Below, piece by piece: positions 1 through 64,000 of a stretch of DNA of 64,000 nucleotides (the first letter of the stretch is position 1; every line of letters begins with the position of its first letter). A program made the position numbers and the translations under genes. The notes under the pieces were generated by a model, which was not told the DNA's origin, searched no databases, and was given only the letters and a program-made list of their open reading frames with translations. Origin of the DNA: Perognathus longimembris pacificus (taxonomy: Eukaryota; Chordata; Mammalia; Rodentia; Heteromyidae); NCBI RefSeq assembly GCF_023159225.1, contig NC_063166.1, positions 73,720,575 to 73,784,574 of the forward strand. The letters run 5' to 3'.

Positions 1-120
1 AGGTGGGAATGTCAGAGTATGCCTGTAAGCCCATCACTCATGAAGCTCAGACAGGAAGATCTTGAACTTGAGGACAGCTGGACTATATAGTGAAAGAGAC
101 CCTGTCCCAAACAAACAAAC
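1..120 (+). repeat. B1 SINE (7SL-derived), cut by window start
   Basis: Reads gcctgtaagcccatcactca, then a gaggacagctgg segment and tgaaagagaccctgtccc followed by an A-rich tail: a monomeric B1 pattern. 120-885 after it holds nothing recognised. Confidence 0.8.
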
Positions 121-885
121 TCATGTTGATCTATTTCTCTTCATTTACACCCAAATCTAAATGGACCACTAACTTAAATGTAAAACTATACAACTTTTAG
201 ACCGTGAAGGCAATGAGATAGGCAGGAATTCAGAGTTGGCATAAGCAAGAACCATGAGAAGCAGAAATTGATAAGCCAAATTCTCAGAAGTAAAACTTTA
301 GTTCTTCCAAAGACAATGTGAATAGGACAAAAGGATGAATTGTAGTGTGGCAGAGAATATTTGCCAAGCACCTTTCTAACAAAACAGTAGTATCTGGACT
401 TTTAAAGAACTCTCTAAAACATCAACCGGAAAACAAAAACAAGAAAATTAGACATGAAGAAAAACCCTTTTTACTAAACTGGTCATAAAGATGGAAATTA
501 AGCACATGAAACAATGTCCAATATCATTAGTCATTGAGAAAATACAAACAGAAACCACAACAAGGTATCATTATACTTATGGCTTAAGGAAGACAGTGAC
601 AATACCAAATGCTGGAAGGAGGATGTGGACAAGGCAGATCATTGAACCTCTGTTAGTGGGAATACAAAATGGTATAGTCACTCTGAAAAAAATCTGGCAG
701 CTCCTTAAAAAAATCAAAACGTGGAACTACTGTATTATCCAATAATATTCTTTGGTATTTATTCCAGAAAAATAAAAACATGTGCTCACACAAATATCTC
801 CATGCAAATGTTTAGAAGGCTTATTCTCACATGGTCAAAAGCTGTAAATAACCCAATGTCAGTGAATGGATGAGCTACAGCATCA

Positions 886-1018
886 CTTTCGGCTTTCTGA
901 TGGCTAGTTGGAGCTGAGTTTCACAGACTTTCCTGCCCTGGCTGACTTTGAACTGCGATCCTCAGATCTCAGCCTCTTGACTAGGCTAGGATTACAGGTG
1001 TGAGCCACTGGCACCCAG
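886..1018 (-). repeat. B1-Geo SINE, B1 part only
   Basis: Reverse B1-like half (cctcagatctcagcctc ... gtgagccactggcaccc) with the Geo half almost lost. It ends about 20 nt short of the donor of window exon 24. Confidence 0.8.
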
Positions 1019-1040
1019 TAACACAGCACTTTTGACTCAC

Positions 1041-57634
<56,594 letters not shown>

Positions 57635-58179
57635 CTACAAGGAGAAATTCAGAATTAAAATTGTGGGGCAGTTTTCAAAACTCAAAATTACTCATAGGAT
57701 TAAGAGTTATAAAATAACACCCTGGAATTCTAGGACCAGAGCAGGATTCCATGGAGGATCTCCAAGTTTCTTCCCCTGAAATGTACAGGAATATGGGAAG
57801 AATGTAAGGATTGGGGCAGAATTCACTTTATTATACCCTTATAAGGACTACTTGTATAACCAGATAAGAATATCTCCCAAAGATCTCACTTTCAGTTTAA
57901 CAAATGTTTTCAGTGTTGTTACTGTGAAATGAGAATGCTTCACAGTAATAATCACCAAATTACAATGTCTCTTTAAGTTACCTGTCTTTAATCTGTCCTT
58001 TTCTACTGAGCATGGTCTATGAACACAGCGAGCACCAGGAACTCCAAAATGAAACAAATACTGTCTTGGCTTTTAACAAGCATATAGGCATGAAAACCCT
58101 GTAGTCTACCTCCAGCCACAGTCCAAGCAGCAGGAACCGGGGTGCTTCATCAAGGACAGAAATGGACAAAGACCACCCA

Positions 58180-58335
58180 TCTTGCAAGAAAGAAAGCCTT
58201 TTCTAGAAAGCCTTCCCTGATCCCGCTACAAGATAAACTCTTCCCCACATTCTCTAAACACTTCAATTGTGCTTTGCTTAAGGTAGTCAAACTCTGATGT
58301 TTCACCAAGGTTAAGTCATTAACCATGACATCAGG
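58180..58335 (+). repeat. L2-like relic
   Basis: tagaaagccttccctgatcc ... cacttcaattgtgctttgc follows the L2 3' order. Confidence 0.6.
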
Positions 58336-58659
58336 CCGAGAACTCAAAAACTACGTATAGTTCTCCTGGGTGCTATGGCAGTTAATCAACAAACATTTAT
58401 GGGGTGAATTAATATTTTATACTTCTCTGATATCTTATATTAGATTCTAAGTTCCTAGAGGAAAATAGTTAATTAGGTTTTACATTTCTTATGCCTTATA
58501 CAAAGCAGATATTCAAGCTAATCCTCAAAATTTTAAACAGGGGAGTACTGGATACATTTATGGATGGATAGGACTACTTGAGTTGGAAAGAGTTGAAAAA
58601 ACTTATTCGGGCAAGGATATGTAGACTTTTGACAGACATTGGTAGAAGAAATAATAAAA

Positions 58660-58850
58660 ATAATCAATAACACTAATATAGCTAATATTTCCTGCAGACA
58701 TAATTCTGAGCCCTTCACAGCAAAGCTATGAGGCAGAGGCAGTATCTATATTCTCATGTATTTTATTGTGAGGCAGCTGAGAGTCACAGTGAGAATAAGT
58801 CAGATTGGATTCAAAACTAACAAGGCTAGGACTCCATGAAGAAGGTAACT
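58660..58850 (+). repeat. MIR-like relic
   Basis: ctgagcccttcacagcaaag ctatgaggcagag ... ggcagctgagagtcacagtg matches MIR order. Confidence 0.6.
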
Positions 58851-59453
58851 AACCTAGGCAAGGTCTGTGTGTGTTCTTGGGGAACCTCCACTCTATTTGT
58901 GGGGAATGGAACAGCATCACAGCCACAGTTCATAAGACATTTGTGTGGCTGATGACCAGCACGCACATGTGGTCACACTATGTGACCAAGCCGAGAGGGA
59001 AAATTAAGGACATTTGAGGACAGTTTACACTTCTCCCCATGGGAAAAAGGCCACAACAGCAAGTTCTGTTAATAAGACTGAAGATCTACACTAATACAAC
59101 AAGTAAAGGTGTGGATGCTTTGAAGGGCCCAGCAGTAGCAGAACTAGTAAGACTTGAGAAGTGACAAAGTTGAGGTCCAGGAAAGAGACAACAATATTAA
59201 CTCTCCTCAGGAGAGTTAATGCTCAATGTACAGGAATACACTTCACCCCACAGCCCAGCCAGGCCAATACGAACTCAGCCCATCTCTGATATGACAGATT
59301 GAAGACTGGCCTGTCTAGCTGCTACAATAGTTTGCCACAGTGATGACTATTCTGGGAGTGAAATGCCAGGGGTCCTGCTACTTTAGAGGATTGCAGATTT
59401 TAACAAGGGACTGTACCCTCAATAGGGGAAATGGGGGAGCGAAAGTACTTCTT

Positions 59454-59655
59454 TTTTTTTTTTGGCCAGTCCTGGGCCTTGGACTCAGGGCCTGAGCACC
59501 ATCCCTGGCTTCTTCCCGCTCAAGGCTAGCACTCTGCCACCTGAGCCACAGCGCCACTTCTGGCTGTTTTCTGTAAATGTGGTGCTGGGGAATTGAACCC
59601 AGGGCCTCATGTATAGGAGACAAGCACTCTTTGCCACTAGGCCATATCCCCAGCC
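59454..59655 (-). repeat. IDL-Geo SINE with perfect target-site duplication
   Basis: Reverse copy; cgaaagtacttctt at 59440-59453 and 59656-59669. Confidence 0.95.
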
Positions 59656-59797
59656 CGAAAGTACTTCTTATTAGTACGACAAGGGACTCAGACCAAGCAG
59701 TTTTAAAAGATGCTAAAAATCCACAGAATACTTATCTCAAGAGGATAATTAGAATGGTTTCTCATTTTCAAAACTGTACAGGAAACTGGTAGGATGG

Positions 59798-60065
59798 CTT
59801 GTGCCAATCATCCTAGCCACCTGAAGTTCCAGGAGAGCCTGGGCAAAAAAATTTCACAAGACTACTTCAATGGAAAAACTTGGGTGTGGTGGCACATTCT
59901 TGTCATCCCAGCTACACTGGGAAGTATAAAATAGGACTGTTGCAGGCCCGAGCAAAAAGTGAGACCCTAACTCAAATTGCCAGTGCAAAAAACAGTTGGA
60001 TGCGTGGCTCAGTGTCAAAGCATATGCCTTGACAGTGTGAGACACTGAGTTCAAAATGGGAAAAG
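59798..60065 (+). repeat. B1-B1-ID composite SINE, diverged
   Basis: Forward: first B1-like unit (gatggcttgtgccaatcatc), second (gtgtggtggcacattcttgt ... gtgagaccctaactc), then ID-like tggatgcgtggctcagtgtc ... actgagttcaaa. Confidence 0.7.
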
Positions 60066-60429
60066 CAAAGTGCGAAGCAGCATCATTTTGTGTAGGGGGA
60101 AAACATTACAAACACACTAGGGTAAGAGAGAAACAGTAACTACCTACAATGGACATGACTCCTACACAAGGGCCAGAGAAGGGACATTTCCCTGAGCACA
60201 GAGTTGACTTGTGAAATATCTTAAAAAGTCTACATATTAAAATAAAACAATAATAACAAAAACTACCACCAAAACCAAACCCTTAAAGACAAAAATAAGC
60301 TCAAATGAATCAGAGTGTTTCAAATGAATAGCTAGCTTGATGCCATTTCATGGTGGGATTCCCCCTTCCCCCTCCCCAATCTTATGGACTTATAGATGTG
60401 GCACGGACTGTATCCTTCTACTTTTGGGA

Positions 60430-60715
60430 GAAAGAAGGTATTACAGTTTGGATCTGAAGTGTCCCCAAAGGCTCATTCATTAGTTGGAAACGTGGTCCCC
60501 TTACCCAACAATGGTCAGACATAAGACTCTGGGGAAATAACTGGATCATGAGGGCTCTGACTTCATTCAAGAATGAATTCCATTTATGGCTTCATAAGAG
60601 CAATATGTACATCTAGCACTCAGATCTTGGTTTCTCCTCAGAGAAATAGTAGATTCTGGAAGGGAAGCAGCTAAGCCTGAAACATTTTGCTATGTCAATA
60701 AATAAGGAAGTGCCT
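60430..60715 (+). mobile_element. MaLR-like LTR relic
   Basis: gtattacagtttggatctga agtgtccccaaaggctcatt, then gtggtccccttaccc and a late gtcaataaataaggaa segment suggest a decayed MaLR-type LTR. No coding part. Confidence 0.5.
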
Positions 60716-61014
60716 GAAAACATAAAAACCTAAGTGGAATGTCAAAAGGATACTGGAGACATCTTAAAGAGCTCTTACTGTCCATTCACCCCTTGCCCCC
60801 CCCCCCCATGGAACCATTTATATACCAAAGTAATTGACACAGTGAGAACTGATTACACCACTGAAAGCTACAGAACTCCATACTGATGACAGGCAGATAC
60901 AATGAATAAAAGAGAGAGAAGTGAAAGAACTCGTACTTAGTAGAGCATATAAGTGATATGTGGAGAGGAGGCAGCAAAGGAAAAGAATCATTCTGTAACC
61001 ACCACAGAAAAGAT

Positions 61015-61320
61015 AGGCCTGAGTAGGTGAGGTAGCTCATGCATGTAAATCAAGCTACCTGAGAGGCTAAGATTGGCGGGATTGTGGTTTTAGGCCAACC
61101 TGGGCAGAAAAGTCTATTAGGTACCACCTAAATGGAAGTTGAGCAGGATAGTGCATGCATATTATAGTGGTTAGCAAAAAACAGAAAAATCATGGTCCAA
61201 GTAGATGCCTGAGCAGGAAGTAAGATCCCATCTCAAAAATAACCAGAGCAAAAGAAAAGAAAAAAGGCAAGGCTGAGTGCCTGTATCACAAATGTGAGGC
61301 TTTGAATCCAAATCTAGATA
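61015..61320 (+). repeat. B1-B1-ID composite SINE, diverged
   Basis: Forward: gaggtagctcatgcatgtaa, a second unit ending taagatcccatctcaaaaat, then an ID-like gcaaggctgagtgcctgtat segment. Confidence 0.6.
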
Positions 61321-62306
61321 TCACCAAAGAAAAACAGTAAGAAAAAAAATATGGGTCAGTTCTAAAATCATCAAGGGATGCTAACAAGTTGATAAGGCGC
61401 AGACTATTTGTACACTCTTACAGTTCCTCCCTACAGATTTCTTATTAGTCATAGGGAACACAAACAGAAACTAGATAATAGGTGAAAGAATACTATGGCC
61501 TTTTTTTTTTTTTCAAGCAAAGGCATACTGGAGTGTATAGGGAAAAAAGACGATACACACAGTACCATATGAATCTTATTTTATATAGATACATATTATG
61601 AGTATGTTTTAAAATAACTTATTTTTATATATACCAATTCCACTGCCCAAGTGGACACTGCATTTGTTCTGCATCTTTTTGTGATACCCAACACTGAAGT
61701 CCAGGCTGTTATGAGTAAGCACAGCTCAAACTGGGTTATGCTATCCTATTCCTTTTTATCACCATGATCCAAGGACAGACACATGATTCAGCCAGCCAAG
61801 CCAGGGAGTCCTTCTAAAACAATAACTTTTCCACAGGAGTACATAGGAAAATAAATGCTTTCCTCCTAGGTCAACAAGTTGTACAGCTTTGAGTCTATAG
61901 CTGCAGATAGCCAGGATTCAAATCTTCAGAAGCAAGCATTTGCAAAGGCTGGAGCTGTTACCAGAGAGGTGCAGAGATGAGTTGGGGACAAAGAACCTTG
62001 GTGGAATTCTCAACTAACACTCCTGATTTGACTCCTAAACCACTTAATCCCATTTCTAACTTACTTTAATTCAAGTTAGGGTTATGTTGCTTGTAACAGA
62101 GTTCTCAAAAATAAATACAAAGGCTTACCTAGTACTATCACCATTTAATGGCACTTGAGTCTAGCTTTCAGTTAGAATTAATAGAACAGGAAAAAAGAAA
62201 TGGAAGTCATAAGGTTTTTGAGGCTAAAATATCTATTTTCACTAACAGCAAAATCAAACTTAGTTTTATAATACAAGATATATTCACCCTAAAAACACAC
62301 CTACTG

Positions 62307-62339
62307 TATATATATGTATATATATATATATATATATAT
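62307..62339. repeat. (TA)n microsatellite
   Basis: AT dinucleotide run, preceded by tatatatgtatatata. Confidence 0.95.
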
Positions 62340-62687
62340 CACAAAAACTCCCAATAAATAAATTATACCATACAGGTAGGACAATAATCAAGTATAACTA
62401 CTAAGTTTATCCAAAAGCTATCTTATCCTGTCTTCTACCTGGCTTTGTGAGACAATAAGACTATACATCTTGATTTATTATAATTTATATTTGAAAAATA
62501 AGTATTTCCTGGCCTATGCTATAAGCTGAAACTAGCTGCTCAGCATGTCAACCAATATGACAGAGAACACTCACTCGCCCTTCTCATTCAAAAATGCAGT
62601 GACATCTCTTACACCTTTGAGGAATTCACCACTTGTGTTCTTCTGAGAAAATATAAAAGGAAAATAAAATAAAATAAAATATGCTTG

Positions 62688-62874
62688 GGCTGGGAATATG
62701 GCCTAGTGGCAAGAGTGCTTGCATCCTACACATGAAGCTCTTGGTTCGATTCCCCAGCACCACATATACGGAAAACGGCCAGAAGGGGCGCTGTGGCTCA
62801 GGTGGCAGAGTGCTGGCTTTGAGCGGGAAGAAGCCAGGGATGGTGCTCAGGCCCTGAGTCCAAGGCCCAGGACT

Positions 62875-62912
<38 letters not shown>
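62688..62912 (+). repeat. IDL-Geo SINE with long A-tail
   Basis: Forward copy with an uninterrupted A-tail of about 35 nt and target-site duplication atgcttg. The intact tail suggests a recent insertion. Confidence 0.93.
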
Positions 62913-62915
<3 letters not shown>

Positions 62916-64000
62916 CTTGGTCTATTACACTAAAGCTGGAGTCCCTTGAAAACATTTGTGTAAATACATTTTAGTCTTTCTGCCTTAAGTCTTTTTTCAT
63001 CTTATAATTCCTTCCATATACAGCTCAATACTCACTTGTGAGGGACTCCCTCTGGATCCTAATCAATCATCTCAATCTTTTCAGCTATTCTGCATGCAGT
63101 CATACCAGGTTTTTCTCCTGGTTTACATTTCTGTCTGTTTCCTGAAGACATGTAAGGCTGTTTTTCTAACTTATGAGTTTGTCAACTATAGGACTCATAG
63201 ACAATACTGCTGTGACACCATCCTTCCTTCACTAATCCACTGGCAATAAAAATACACACAAACAAGGCAAGACACACTGCCAGCACAAAAAAATACAATG
63301 GTAAGTAAATGACCATGCATTTACTTAAGTCATTTACTCATCAAGCACTAAATCTGGCAACTATTTCCTTATAGCTCTGGTAAAGGTCTGTGATGCTTGG
63401 ACCTAACCAACTCAGAAATCTGGAGATAAAGAGAGTAAGAACTCCTTGAGTTTTTGCCAACACTGGAATGAAAACAGTCCAAGACTCCAGAGGAGAGTTG
63501 TTTCTGTCATTATCACTTACATTCTTCCCTACTCATACCTAGTGGTCCCCAGTGCAGAGTCTCTACTCAGAACTTACACAACCTTTATGTTTGTCTTCTT
63601 TAGTCTAAAAATGGAAGAAAAAAAAAAGTCAGAAAGAACTCCATCAATGGAATCTCATGAGCCTAAAACCAGCTTCAGAAAAGATCTCCACACTAAGTAA
63701 GGTCAGGATATGTTATGCCCACCTATACTTCACCTCTCCTGTCTGCAGTTTGGTGGATAAAGTCAACTGAAGAAGTAACAAAAGCCTGAATATGACCATA
63801 AGCCAGCGGGAGTTCTTTAATCCATTTTATAACTGGATTCTGTTGATAACCTCCCAACTGATTTATTAGTTAAGAGACAGGACAAAGGGATGCGACTTAC
63901 CACCACCGCTACTACTACTGACTGCCAATGTACATAAGGTAACACAGTACTTCAGAAAAACTGGCCACTGACTTCTGGCAAGATGGATTGAGGGAGGAAG

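Larger units (their letters stand above)
57635..64000 (-). other. CHD6: Upstream intron (at least 6.4 kb, open at window edge)
   Basis: No further CHD6 exon could be recognised here, although the split Ser codon at 57634 demands one beyond 64000. It holds L2 and MIR relics, two young IDL-Geo SINEs, two B1-B1-ID composites, a MaLR-like LTR and an AT microsatellite. 63000-64000 shows nothing recognisable. Confidence 0.8.

Noticed and set aside
57635..64000. Upstream CHD6 exon within the window
   Set aside because: No stretch with lysine-rich coding sequence and matching phase-1 donor was found; the next coding exon is presumably beyond the window edge.

Overview
The window is a piece of mammalian nuclear DNA. 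It lies wholly inside one large gene read on the minus strand, CHD6, which encodes an ATP-dependent chromodomain helicase of CHD subfamily III. I placed 24 coding exons between 57634 (5' side) and 1041 (3' side). Every intron is GT-AG, and all junctions keep one open frame of 3,514 nt, about 1,172 residues. The window holds neither end of the gene. The promoter, start codon and basic N-terminal exons lie beyond 64000. The C-terminal exons, including any BRK-type domains, lie below position 1.

The exons encode, in transcript order: a lysine-rich N-terminal tail (57487-57634 and 55703-55852); the double chromodomain (44611 down to 37854); the SNF2 ATPase N-lobe with Walker A and DEAH motifs (35532 to 28344); the helicase C-lobe with the arginine-finger motif (27258 to 14191); the ATPase-linker and acidic region (12665 to 9288); and the SANT/SLIDE-like DNA-binding region with its C-terminal extension (8594 to 1041). 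CHD6 rather than CHD7, CHD8 or CHD9 is chosen from distinctive stretches such as SALSASTLAWQAE, the EPPEDDAN linker and KEDNAEDK...LQKQT.

The rest is intron, heavily loaded with SINEs. The commonest is a dimeric element: an ID/tRNA-Ala-like left half joined to a right half ending in CCAGGACTGGC. It matches what I recall of IDL-Geo, described as restricted to geomyoid rodents (kangaroo rats, pocket mice, pocket gophers). This is the main reason to infer a geomyoid rodent. The same right half is also joined to a 7SL/B1-like left half (called B1-Geo here). A third composite has two B1-like units followed by an ID-like unit. Many copies have clear target-site duplications, several are nested, and one site was hit twice. 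There are also three 5'-truncated L1 3' ends of one family with target-site duplications, one old L1M 3' end, MIR and L2 relics, two MaLR-like LTR relics and several microsatellites.

No second gene, RNA gene, CRISPR array or bacterial-type system was found. The window is an ordinary, intact section of a conserved chromatin-remodeller gene. Its unusual content is in the repeats: modular SINE architecture, nested insertions, a microhomology-type tandem duplication and a 48-bp minisatellite.
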